Assembly: GCA_964352985.1 (NCBI GenBank)
Contig: CAYGUK010000043.1
Coordinates: 1 to 30,656, forward strand
DNA: 30,656 nt
From: CAYGUK01 sp964352985
GTDB taxonomy: Bacteria > Pseudomonadota > Gammaproteobacteria > JAHCLG01
Direction: 5' to 3'
Positions 1-7,683 of this stretch are shown piece after piece. Under the pieces are notes generated by a model. It was not told the origin of the DNA. It did not search any database and was given only the letters and a program-made list of their open reading frames with translations. Made by a program: the position numbers and the translations under genes. Numbering within the stretch: the stretch's first letter is position 1; each line of letters starts with the position of its first letter.

Positions 1-1218
1 TTGCTGTAACATTTTATTTTTAAAGATTCTCGTTGTTTCCGATAATAATAAAATTCTTTGTTCTATTTGCTTGTTAATTTTATGGTTAAACTCTTTAAAC
101 TCTTTTAAACCTTTTCTTTCGACATCCATTAATCGAAAAATGGAATAAAAAATTTCATAAAGATGCGATAAATTTATTTCTTGGCTAAGCAAATTATCAT
201 CAACCCTAGGGATTGGGTTTTGGTATTGATCCCCCAAACAAACAAGCTTAGAATAAGCATTAATAATTTCTTGTTGCGCTCGAATCGTTTTTTCTTCCAA
301 TTCTTTAATTTTTTTATTAAGTAATGTTAATCTTAAAGCTAATTCACCTTGTTCAAACTCAGGTTCATCATCGTAAAAATCCAAAGGTAAAGTTAACTCT
401 AAATGACCAAGTTTTTTGTTTAACTTTATTAGATATTGTTCTTGCTCTTCTAAATCACGTTTTATAATATCGAGTTGCCAACTTGCTTGATTTGTTATAT
501 CACGGTCAATGCAATAAAAAGCATCCTCTAATTTTTGTTGTGTATTTTTAAATTGATTTATTAATCGTACGTAATTTGCTTCACTATCACTTAATAATAT
601 TCGGCCAAAACTTAACACATCATTAACTGGATTAACACGATTTAACCGTAAATTGAAAAAATGTTGTTGTAATATCTTCTTCAACGATTGTTTAAAAGTA
701 TTATCAAGATTAAAGTTCCTAAATAATTCTTTTAATTTTTGCCTATTTCCACAATATTGTTGTAACCAAAAAAGTTTAATAAAGTTAATTTCATTTTCTA
801 CGCGATAGTCAATCAACTCATTGAATAATCTTTCACTGTTCTTTAGATGCGTATTTTTTTTATTGTTTTGTTCGAGCAATTCAACCTGATACTCGAGTAA
901 TGCTTGTTCTGCTTGCTTTAGTAAGTGTTGCTGTCTCGAGAGATATTTTTCACAATCAGAAATTCTCATTTCTCTAATTTCATCTAGCCGCGTTACTTTC
1001 CCAGGTTGTTCTTCGATTAACTTATCTAATTCGGCATGCATCACTGTTGGAAAAGTATGACCAAATAAATTAATTTCCAATGGTTTTACTTCGGTTAATA
1101 TAGAGAGACGAGAAGGAGAATCTAATTCTCGATTTTGCTCGTAACTTGCTAACGCTTTTGCCGTTAATAGCTCATGATGATTTAAATTAACATTAAATCG
1201 TGCGACTTTCTCAGCCAT
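1..1218 (-). CDS. Unrecognised coiled-coil-rich protein, 3' end beyond the window (partial)
   Basis: The reading frame is open from position 1284 to the left edge with no stop codon, giving at least 406 residues from the chosen start. I chose ATG at 1218 because GAGGG lies seven bases upstream; in-frame ATGs at 1236 and 1275 have poorer ribosome sites. The product begins MAEKVARFNVNLNHHELL and has no signal peptide or membrane segment. It is mostly charged helix, rich in Glu, Lys, Gln and Leu with heptad-like stretches (for example around residues 95-125 and 255-330), so coiled coils are likely. I do not recognise a family. It is divergent from the permease gene at 1308, with 89 bases between the starts. 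Cytosolic or translocated (effector-like) roles are both possible; no function is assigned. Confidence 0.8.
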   Translation of the reverse strand, partial: MAEKVARFNVNLNHHELLTAKALASYEQNRELDSPSRLSILTEVKPLEINLFGHTFPTVMHAELDKLIEEQPGKVTRLDEIREMRISDCEKYLSRQQHLLKQAEQALLEYQVELLEQNNKKNTHLKNSERLFNELIDYRVENEINFIKLFWLQQYCGNRQKLKELFRNFNLDNTFKQSLKKILQQHFFNLRLNRVNPVNDVLSFGRILLSDSEANYVRLINQFKNTQQKLEDAFYCIDRDITNQASWQLDIIKRDLEEQEQYLIKLNKKLGHLELTLPLDFYDDEPEFEQGELALRLTLLNKKIKELEEKTIRAQQEIINAYSKLVCLGDQYQNPIPRVDDNLLSQEINLSHLYEIFYSIFRLMDVERKGLKEFKEFNHKINKQIEQRILLLSETTRIFKNKMLQQ

Positions 1219-1307
1219 GTTGTTACCCTCATCCATGATCCCATTATTGACTTTTTTCTCTTCGGGAACTTGCATTCTTATTATTTAGTATAGACATTAA
1301 TTCAGTT

Positions 1308-2804
1308 ATGATTAGAAAATGTTTTTTTGACAATTTGGATTTTATGCTCTACCACAATGACGATTTAAGTACGGTTAGAAAAGAATGGCGTAATTGGTCT
1401 ACTATTGATTACATCGCGATATGGTTAGTTATTGCATGTTCTGTACCGACCATATTATTGGCCAGTGGCCTTGTTCAAGATGGTTTTGCCTGGTGGCAAT
1501 CGCTTCTCGTTATTTTTATTGCCAATGTTATTTTACTCATTCCATTATTATTAAATAGCGAAGTCGGTTATGCCTATGGTATTGGATTTGCCGCACACTC
1601 GAGAGTGAGTTTTGGTATTCGTGGATCATTAATCCCATCTGCCGCAAGAGGAATGATCGCGGCAATTTGGTTTGGTATTCAAATTTGGTTAGGCGGTTAC
1701 GCATTATGGAATATTATTGCTGTCTGGTTACCTCATCTGAGTCACATGCAATATCATGAGCTCCTTCAAAAATATAAATCGATTGGTATTGATTGTTGTG
1801 TGGTTTTATTTTGGTTTATCAATCTCTTTTTTCTTGCCAAAGGTATGGAAAAATTACGTCGCTTATTTTTTCATATAGCATGGATATTAGTCATTATTAT
1901 TATTGTGTTATTTTATTGGAGCATCGTCGTCAAAGGGAGCTTAACTAAATTACATTATGAATTTGTTCATTACACCGGTGACATGAATTTTAAATTTTTA
2001 TTTTTTACGAGTATTAGTTTGAATCTAGGCTTTTTTACTCCTATTTGCCTAAATATTTCAGATTTTTCACGTTTTGCAAAATCTAAAACGGCTTACCGGC
2101 TTGGGCAAATAATTGGTTTACCACTAGCATTGTGTGTTGTTGCTTTTTTAGGGTTAGTCATATCCAATGCCTTATCCATGCATTATGAAGAAATCGTCTG
2201 GAATCCATTGTTAATTGATCCTTCAATGCATTCACCCATTTTATATACAATCACTATGCTCGCAATTGTCTTTGCGACTTTATTTAGTAATATCAGTGCA
2301 AATGGTGTTGCAGGTGCTTATTGTTTTACAAATATTTTTCCTCGAACACTTAATTTTCAAGGCGGTGCCATAGTCCTCGCAATCATTGCCATGTTAGTTT
2401 TACCCTGGAAATTATTAGCCAATCCCCATTTATTTTTATTTACTTGGTTAAACTCCAGCTCTGCAATACTCGGTCCAATATTAGGGATTATGTTGGTTGA
2501 TTATTATTATTTCCGTCAACAAAAATTATATCCTTCATCACTCTATGCAAAACATAGTTGCTATTGGTACGGTAAAGGAATTAATTGGCTTGCGTTAATT
2601 GCATTTATTCTGGGTTTTGTTGTTAACCTACCTGGCTTTATTATGGATAACGGTTGGTTACAAAAAGGCAGCATACCAATATGGTTGGATAAATTATTTG
2701 ATTTTGGTTGGTTTGCCGGTGTTATTGTCGCCAGCATCATTTATTGGATTTTAATGAAAAATCTTGATCACTATATCGGAGGATTTAACCAAGAAGCCAC
2801 CTGA
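1308..2804 (+). CDS. NCS1-family nucleobase/nucleoside-type cation symporter
   Basis: A 498-residue polytopic inner-membrane protein with about 12 hydrophobic segments. The N-terminal NDDLSTVRKEWRNWS block, followed by a first membrane helix containing VPTILLASGL, then the WWQSLL and SFGIRGSLIPSAARG motifs and WFGIQIWLGG, are hallmarks of the NCS1 family (cytosine, uracil, allantoin, hydantoin and thiamine-precursor permeases). Members couple substrate uptake to H+ or Na+. The exact substrate cannot be read from sequence, and no salvage or catabolic gene is adjacent. The ATG at 1308 has no clear ribosome site; the in-frame ATG at 1344 (MLYHNDDL) follows GGA closely and could be the real start. 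The gene is monocistronic and divergent from the coiled-coil gene. Confidence 0.85.
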   Translation: MIRKCFFDNLDFMLYHNDDLSTVRKEWRNWSTIDYIAIWLVIACSVPTILLASGLVQDGFAWWQSLLVIFIANVILLIPLLLNSEVGYAYGIGFAAHSRVSFGIRGSLIPSAARGMIAAIWFGIQIWLGGYALWNIIAVWLPHLSHMQYHELLQKYKSIGIDCCVVLFWFINLFFLAKGMEKLRRLFFHIAWILVIIIIVLFYWSIVVKGSLTKLHYEFVHYTGDMNFKFLFFTSISLNLGFFTPICLNISDFSRFAKSKTAYRLGQIIGLPLALCVVAFLGLVISNALSMHYEEIVWNPLLIDPSMHSPILYTITMLAIVFATLFSNISANGVAGAYCFTNIFPRTLNFQGGAIVLAIIAMLVLPWKLLANPHLFLFTWLNSSSAILGPILGIMLVDYYYFRQQKLYPSSLYAKHSCYWYGKGINWLALIAFILGFVVNLPGFIMDNGWLQKGSIPIWLDKLFDFGWFAGVIVASIIYWILMKNLDHYIGGFNQEAT

Positions 2805-2970
2805 TGCGATTTTTATTAAGTAGAATACAATCCATCGTGAGTACATAATAAGCATTATTATATCTTGTTCTATCATTAACACACCCTTAAATTGGCGATC
2901 CAATGCAGAGCGTCTATATTTTTATAAAGCGAAAAATATTTGAAAATGTAAGAGTAGTCGGAGTGGGAAT

Positions 2971-3654
2971 ATGAAAAGCTTAGTCATGATCATACTGGGC
3001 GCACTGTGTATTATGCCAATTAAATTTGCATTAGCATCACCTTATGGCGCGAAACTCTGTAAAGAGGACCCAAAATATAAATGCCTTCAGGTGGGTGGTA
3101 AAGGTTGGCGTGAATTACGAAATAATGAACGCATCCATAATTTATTGAAACGTGTGAATAGAGTTAATGTGGGACTTTGGGGAACCATCGCCGTCCCGAA
3201 AAATATTCATAAAGTAACACTTACAGATTTGTCCCCTTTCCCCAAACGCATGCCTGCACCAATGGAAAAACTTTTAATGGTTGATTTAGATCATCTTGCC
3301 TGGGGAGCTTATGGACCAGATGGCATATTAATTAAGTGGGGACCTATTGCACCAGGAAAAAGTTGGTGCGCAGATGTAGCTTCGAGTTGTCATACCATTA
3401 CAGGAAAATTCGCCATCTACCGAAAAGGTGGTGCAGGCTGTAAATCAGGTAAGTTTCCAAGGCCAAATGGCGGTGCGCCGATGCCTTACTGTTCATTTTT
3501 TCATGGTGGTTTTGCGATACACGCAGGAAAATTACCCGGCAGACCAGATAGTCATGGTTGTGTCAGAACTTATCGCGAAGATGCAGCGTGGCTTAGCCAA
3601 AAGTTCTTAGATATGGGCACAAAGGTTCATGTGAGACCTTTTGATAAATTATAA
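2971..3654 (+). CDS. Secreted L,D-transpeptidase (YkuD domain)
   Basis: This 227-residue protein has a signal peptide (hydrophobic residues 4-21, probable cut after FALA at residue 22). The C-terminal half is a YkuD catalytic domain: His184 in FAIHAG and SHGCVR with His195 and the nucleophile Cys197. L,D-transpeptidases of this family form 3-3 cross-links in peptidoglycan, attach lipoproteins to it, or act as related carboxypeptidases in the periplasm. Extra cysteines (residues around 30-40 and 130-175) suggest disulfides. A GGAG-GGGA-rich ribosome site lies just before the ATG. It converges on the phospholipase-D-like gene. Which reaction it carries out is not determinable from sequence. Confidence 0.85.
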   Translation: MKSLVMIILGALCIMPIKFALASPYGAKLCKEDPKYKCLQVGGKGWRELRNNERIHNLLKRVNRVNVGLWGTIAVPKNIHKVTLTDLSPFPKRMPAPMEKLLMVDLDHLAWGAYGPDGILIKWGPIAPGKSWCADVASSCHTITGKFAIYRKGGAGCKSGKFPRPNGGAPMPYCSFFHGGFAIHAGKLPGRPDSHGCVRTYREDAAWLSQKFLDMGTKVHVRPFDKL

Positions 3655-3680
3655 AATAATTATTTATTGAGCATCACGAA

Positions 3681-4715
3681 TCAACCAAAGTTCGAGTAAT
3701 GACTTTTCAAATAATTTAATTTGCTTTTAGGCATTCGCATATTTTTAGAAGACAACATCCAATCATGACTAAATATTTGTGCTAATTTTTTGATTGCCGC
3801 AGGTTTTTTAATAATTAAACCTAATTCCCGATTTTTATCAAAGGAAGTTTCTGTTAAATTTGCCGAACCTATATAAGCTTGTTGATCGTGATATCCAGCA
3901 TCGACCAAAATCATTTTTGCATGAATAAAATAGTGGAAAGGATAACGAACATCCACGCCTATCTTTTGTAAAAAGTGAATCGTTTTCTTATAATTTTTGA
4001 CGAAATCAACAGGCATCAAAATTCGAACCTTAACACCGCGTTCTCTTGCCCGTTTAATATGCGAAAAAAAAGTATATTCTTTTACTTCTAGCGCATAAAT
4101 AGCGATACTATGTTTAGCATGATCTACTAAGTTCATTAAATGTTTTCTTGTGCCCACCGGGCTCCATACTAATTGACTAGGATTAATTTCTGGAACGTAT
4201 CTTTCACTATCGGCGTTAAACACTTGTTGAATTTGTGTGATAACTTTTGGTTTAAAAATCTCATAACCAAAATTTCGGGTGACAGAAAAACTACGCGGTG
4301 AAAAATTAAACGTCATGATGATGGCATTTTTATTATCAATAATTAATGTTTTTTGATGTGTATTAACAAATTTAGGATTCGACCAAATCACTTTTATCCC
4401 AGCATCTTTTAATTTTTTAATCACTTTATTGTTAATTCGATGTTGTTTATAAGGATGACGTTGAATTAATACCGTCACCTTGACACCCCGTTGATGAGCT
4501 TTGATTAATGCATTTGCGATTTTATTATCAGAAAAAATATACATGACTAATTTTATAGAATGTTTTGCTCGCGAAATTGCATTAACAATTGGTGCTCGTC
4601 CCATGTTAGGTTCAACAATAAGAGATTGTTGTGAAGGTGCGCCAAATACGTTGAGATGATAGATTAATAAAAGAAATGCTAAGCTGTTTATAATTGTTTT
4701 CAAACTTTTTTTCAT
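3681..4715 (-). CDS. Secreted phospholipase D-like protein with two HKD motifs
   Basis: A 344-residue protein with a signal peptide (MKKSLKTIIN followed by a hydrophobic stretch, probable cut after FGA near residue 26). It carries two PLD-superfamily motifs: His120-x-Lys122-x4-Asp127, followed by the unusual TFNFSP, and His265-x-Lys267-x4-Asp272 followed by the standard IGSANLT. Two HKD motifs in one chain match the bilobal, monomeric PLD layout of phosphatidyltransferases, phospholipases and some nucleases. The signal peptide puts it in the periplasm or outside. It converges on the L,D-transpeptidase gene and is divergent from the dipeptidase gene by 67 bases. The substrate (lipid or nucleic acid) is undetermined. 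Confidence 0.85.
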   Translation of the reverse strand: MKKSLKTIINSLAFLLLIYHLNVFGAPSQQSLIVEPNMGRAPIVNAISRAKHSIKLVMYIFSDNKIANALIKAHQRGVKVTVLIQRHPYKQHRINNKVIKKLKDAGIKVIWSNPKFVNTHQKTLIIDNKNAIIMTFNFSPRSFSVTRNFGYEIFKPKVITQIQQVFNADSERYVPEINPSQLVWSPVGTRKHLMNLVDHAKHSIAIYALEVKEYTFFSHIKRARERGVKVRILMPVDFVKNYKKTIHFLQKIGVDVRYPFHYFIHAKMILVDAGYHDQQAYIGSANLTETSFDKNRELGLIIKKPAAIKKLAQIFSHDWMLSSKNMRMPKSKLNYLKSHYSNFG

Positions 4716-4782
4716 GTTAGTATCTTAAATCCAGTAAATAATTGAATCCTAAAAAAGCGTAAATTATATAGGAATAAATTTT

Positions 4783-5523
4783 ATGACGCTATTACAATTA
4801 AGTAACAAAGCGATTACACTTGATTATTCTTCCCCTAACCCTGAATTAATCAATAGCTTAAATGAAGAGTCTCAACTTAATTTTATTGAGGAAAGCCGCA
4901 ATATTAAAATTGCTAATAGTTATTATCAACAGGGTTTGCCCGGCACACGTGAAAAAATATATGCTAGAAATGCTATAATAAAACGCTTGAATAACATCGC
5001 AAAACAATTAGCACCCAATGCTGGCGTAATTATTTTTGATGTGTTTCGTTCGCTTCTTACACAACAATCATTGTTTGAAGAATTTTATGAAAAAGCGAAA
5101 TTAACTCACCCGAAGTTTAGTGAAAAAGAATTATTTAATTTCACCCGACAATTTGTCTTTTTACCTGACCCTAATGACATCACCCCGCCACACAATACCG
5201 GTGGTACAGTTGATCTCGCTATTTATGATATAAAAACAAATCAACTTTGGGATTTTGGTAGTGAATTTGATGAAATGCATGAACGATCCTATGCCACGTT
5301 TTTTGAAAAACCCTATAACCCAAATTTTCAGATTACAGAAGAACGTTGGCATAAAATTCGACATAATCGTCGAATATTACATCATCTTATGATATTGCAA
5401 GGATTTACCGCACTCGAAAGTGAATGGTGGCACTTTAATTTGGGCAATGAAGCTTGGGCGAAAGAATTGAATGTTCCAGCGATTTATTTCTCTGCAGAAA
5501 AACTCATCCCTAGTGCAATGTGA
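4783..5523 (+). CDS. D-alanyl-D-alanine dipeptidase, VanX/DdpX type (peptidase M15D)
   Basis: A 246-residue zinc peptidase without a signal peptide, hence probably cytoplasmic like VanX. The zinc-ligand pattern is intact: His137 and Asp144 in PPHNTGGTVDLAI, and ExxH in ESEWWHF with Glu214 as general base and His217 as third ligand. DVFRS (86-90) supplies the conserved Arg and DFGSEFDEM corresponds to the MGTxFD loop. VanX-type enzymes cut free D-Ala-D-Ala, for recycling of the dipeptide or, in vancomycin-resistance clusters, to remove it; no vanH or ligase gene lies here, so recycling or catabolism is likelier. AGGA sits nine bases before the ATG. The fold-type IV PLP enzyme follows after 46 bases on the same strand and may be co-transcribed. 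Confidence 0.88.
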   Translation: MTLLQLSNKAITLDYSSPNPELINSLNEESQLNFIEESRNIKIANSYYQQGLPGTREKIYARNAIIKRLNNIAKQLAPNAGVIIFDVFRSLLTQQSLFEEFYEKAKLTHPKFSEKELFNFTRQFVFLPDPNDITPPHNTGGTVDLAIYDIKTNQLWDFGSEFDEMHERSYATFFEKPYNPNFQITEERWHKIRHNRRILHHLMILQGFTALESEWWHFNLGNEAWAKELNVPAIYFSAEKLIPSAM

Positions 5524-5569
5524 TACTATGTGCTGAAGAGGACTATTTAAATTAACTCAACGCAATACA

Positions 5570-6397
5570 ATGGATAATATCATATTTTTAAATCATAATT
5601 ATCTGCCAAGTAATGAAGCGCATGTTTCTATTCAAGATCGTGGCTTATTGCTGGGGGATGGTATTTTTGAGACGATTAGAGTTTTTAAAGGTCAAGCAAA
5701 ATTTTTAAAATTACATTGGCAACGTTTATCTCAAAGCGCAAACATCATTCAAATCCCATTCAATTTAAATTTTGATGAACTCGTTACAATCTGTGAAAAT
5801 TTATTGTTAAAAAATGATCGCACAAGTGAAGACAGTCTGTTTCGTCTCACATTAACAAGAGGTCAAGCAACAAGAGGATTAATCGTCAACAATTCTAACC
5901 CAACACTTTTAATCACTAATCAATTATATACACCAGAACTAAATCCCAATTATTCGCTTAGCATCGCAAAAATTAAACGCAATCACACGTCACCATTAGC
6001 CAATATTAAAGCTCTCAGTTATTTAGATAATATTTTGGCAAGACAAGCAGCACCACAATATTCTGACTGTTTATTTTTGAATTTGTTAAACCATGTCGCT
6101 TGCACATCAATTGCGAATATTTTTGTTGTTAAAGATAATCATATCTTCACTCCATCTATATCAGATGGTGTCTTACCTGGCATAACTAGAAAATTAATCA
6201 TCGATATCGCAAAACAACAACAACTCAAATTAAATGAAAAATCATTTGATCTCGATTTTTTGCTGAATGCCGATGAAGTATTTATCACCAATTCATTAAA
6301 ACTCATTCAATCTGTTCATCAAGTTGATCAACATCGGTTTAATCAATTTGAGATGAGCCAAAAACTCACTGCTTACTTAAATGACTATCTGAAATGA
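5570..6397 (+). CDS. Class IV (fold-type IV) PLP aminotransferase/lyase, PabC or D-amino-acid aminotransferase type
   Basis: A 275-residue soluble enzyme. The N-terminal block SIQDRGLLLGDGIFETIRV and the central SPLANIKALSYLDNILAR are characteristic of fold-type IV PLP enzymes; Lys147 should form the Schiff base with PLP. The family includes 4-amino-4-deoxychorismate lyase (PabC, folate), D-amino-acid aminotransferase and branched-chain aminotransferase. The length and the RG..FETIRV form are compatible with PabC or DAAT; I cannot separate them by eye. Its position 46 bases after a D-Ala-D-Ala dipeptidase gene makes D-alanine transamination attractive, but this is inference from context only. 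The ATG at 5570 has no good ribosome site (the nearest purine-rich block lies about 30 bases upstream), and an in-frame stop at 5534 rules out a longer product. Confidence 0.82.
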   Translation: MDNIIFLNHNYLPSNEAHVSIQDRGLLLGDGIFETIRVFKGQAKFLKLHWQRLSQSANIIQIPFNLNFDELVTICENLLLKNDRTSEDSLFRLTLTRGQATRGLIVNNSNPTLLITNQLYTPELNPNYSLSIAKIKRNHTSPLANIKALSYLDNILARQAAPQYSDCLFLNLLNHVACTSIANIFVVKDNHIFTPSISDGVLPGITRKLIIDIAKQQQLKLNEKSFDLDFLLNADEVFITNSLKLIQSVHQVDQHRFNQFEMSQKLTAYLNDYLK

Positions 6398-6529
6398 TCA
6401 CAAACCCAATAAACTCACTTCAGCATTAATTTAACGTTGTACATTTATTTTTTGTCGACAAAATTCGGGGTGACTTAGAAAAAAACAGTGATTTTTGGCA
6501 TACAGCATGACTACATAATAAATTTAACT

Positions 6530-6558
6530 TTGTATCATTCCACAGATCAATTTACAAT
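6530..6558 (+). promoter_or_regulatory. Candidate sigma-70 promoter for the choline-kinase-like gene
   Basis: TTGTAT at 6530-6535 and TACAAT at 6553-6558 are separated by exactly 17 bases. Transcription would start near 6565, leaving a leader of about 24 bases with AGGA before the ATG at 6589. Found by eye; not experimentally supported. Confidence 0.45.
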
Positions 6559-6588
6559 AATTTACCCGTAAAATTAGGATTAATTATT

Positions 6589-7467
6589 ATGGATAGTAAT
6601 ATTATTCAATGCATCCAATCGCTACCTTGCTGGAGTGGTAATATTGAACCCGAGCCATTAACCGGTGGGATATCGAATATCAATTTTCGCGTAGACGATA
6701 ATGGAAAATCGTATTTTGTGCGAGCGGGTGAAGATGTATTACTACATGGCGTAATGCGCTTTAATGAATTACGTGCGGCAAGAGCGGCTCATAGTTTAGG
6801 TATTACACCAGATATTATTTATCAAGAACCTGGCATTTTAGTCTCAGAATATATTCACGGTGAAACGCTGACGGAAGAGAAATTACGCCAAGATGATGTG
6901 CTAACTCGCGTGCTTGATTTATTAAAACACGCGCACACAAATTTGCCACATCATATTGTTGGACCCTGTTTAATGTTTTGGGTATTTCATGTTAATCGCG
7001 ATTATATTCACGCATTAAAAAAAGAAACGTGTCGACTCGCTCATGAGTTTCCACAAATGATTCACATGAATTATGAATTAGAATTAGCTGTCGATAAAAT
7101 AAATGTAATTTTCGGACACAATGATATTTTAGCCGCAAACTTTATAGATGATGGTGAAAAATTATGGTTAATCGATTGGGAGTTTGCTGGATTTAACAGT
7201 GCACTTTTTGATTTAGCCAGCCTTGCTGCAAATAATCAATTAACAAACGAACAAGAAAAATGGATGTTAAGTTATTATTTTGACCAAGAACCATCCGATG
7301 TTTTATGGCGTCGTTATAGCGCAATGAAATGTGCTAGTGCGCTTCGTGAAACTTTATGGAGTTTAGTCAGTGAAGTGCATTCCAAATTAGAATTTGATTA
7401 TGTGAATTACAGTAATATTAATTGGGTAAGATGCCAAGAGATTTTTCAGTATTTCAAATCATTATAA
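6589..7467 (+). CDS. Choline/ethanolamine-kinase-like phosphotransferase (APH fold)
   Basis: A 292-residue soluble kinase of the aminoglycoside-phosphotransferase/choline-kinase fold. The N-terminal PLTGGISNINFRV is the nucleotide-binding glycine-rich loop. HNDILAAN (177-184) is the Brenner motif with Asp179 as catalytic base, and LIDWEFAGFN places Asp196 as the magnesium ligand. The DWEFAG-x4-FDLA spacing is that of choline and ethanolamine kinases, which transfer phosphate from ATP to the amino alcohol. The dehydrogenase that follows acts on N-methyl glycines, the breakdown products of choline and betaine, which fits a choline-related substrate. The last base of the stop codon is the first base of an 8-bp duplication flanking a MITE-like insertion, which now separates this gene from its probable operon partner. 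Confidence 0.8.
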   Translation: MDSNIIQCIQSLPCWSGNIEPEPLTGGISNINFRVDDNGKSYFVRAGEDVLLHGVMRFNELRAARAAHSLGITPDIIYQEPGILVSEYIHGETLTEEKLRQDDVLTRVLDLLKHAHTNLPHHIVGPCLMFWVFHVNRDYIHALKKETCRLAHEFPQMIHMNYELELAVDKINVIFGHNDILAANFIDDGEKLWLIDWEFAGFNSALFDLASLAANNQLTNEQEKWMLSYYFDQEPSDVLWRRYSAMKCASALRETLWSLVSEVHSKLEFDYVNYSNINWVRCQEIFQYFKSL

Positions 7468-7474
7468 AAATAGT
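7467..7474. repeat. Left copy of 8-bp target site duplication
   Basis: AAAATAGT directly abuts the left terminal repeat of the element at 7475. An identical copy abuts its right end at 7655-7662. The first A is also the last base of the upstream gene's TAA stop. Confidence 0.75.
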
Positions 7475-7548
7475 GTAACTATTCACCAAATTTAAGCAAA
7501 AACGTAGAAACGCTGAAAAGAACAGACTTTCCTTACGCGATGGGGATT

Positions 7549-7580
7549 CTTAAGGGGAGAATCGCGATTATCCCCTTAAG
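7549..7580. repeat. Inverted repeat 1 within the MITE-like element
   Basis: CTTAAGGGGA (7549-7558) pairs with TCCCCTTAAG (7571-7580). The loop itself contains the palindrome AATCGCGATT, so the hairpin can extend past one G-A mismatch. Confidence 0.75.
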
Positions 7581-7611
7581 TGCCGTTAGCCTGGCTTTGC
7601 CAGGGTAGGCA
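7581..7611. repeat. Inverted repeat 2 within the MITE-like element
   Basis: CCTGGC (7590-7595) and GCCAGG (7599-7604) form a stem with a TTT loop. An outer pair, TGCC (7581-7584) with GGCA (7608-7611), extends it across an internal loop. Confidence 0.75.
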
Positions 7612-7622
7612 GTATTATCAGG

Positions 7623-7654
7623 GGAACTATTCAGCATTTATGCTGAATAGTTCC
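7623..7654. repeat. Inverted repeat 3: perfect 15-bp hairpin at the right end of the element
   Basis: 7623-7637 is the exact reverse complement of 7640-7654, with two T's between. The right arm is the element's terminal repeat; the left arm is an internal inverted copy of it. No T-run follows on either strand, so it is not a standard intrinsic terminator. Confidence 0.85.
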
Positions 7655-7662
7655 AAAATAGT
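7655..7662. repeat. Right copy of 8-bp target site duplication
   Basis: AAAATAGT, identical to 7467-7474, follows the right terminal repeat directly. Confidence 0.75.
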
Positions 7663-7683
7663 AATTATTAAAAGGAATCTAAC

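Larger units (their letters stand above)
7475..7654. mobile_element. MITE-like non-autonomous element, 180 bp, possibly IS66-related
   Basis: The left end GTAACTATTCACC (7475-7487) and the right end read inward on the minus strand, GGAACTATTCAGC (7654-7642), match at 11 of 13 positions. Perfect 8-bp direct repeats AAAATAGT flank the element. The interior is richer in G+C than the surrounding DNA and folds into three hairpins, at 7549-7580, 7581-7611 and 7623-7654. There is no open reading frame of note. A 5'-GTAA terminus and an 8-bp duplication are the published signature of the IS66 family, so mobilisation by an IS66-type transposase is plausible; no such gene is in the window. Ends were judged by eye. 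Confidence 0.72.

Noticed and set aside
4742..4770. Promoter TTGAAT-17-TATATA before the dipeptidase gene
   Set aside because: It would start transcription only about six bases before the ATG and remove the visible AGGA ribosome site, so it probably is not the true promoter.
7549..7654. Glycine or other known riboswitch upstream of the dehydrogenase
   Set aside because: The conserved cores I know of are not seen, and the flanking duplication and terminal repeats explain the structure better as an inserted element.
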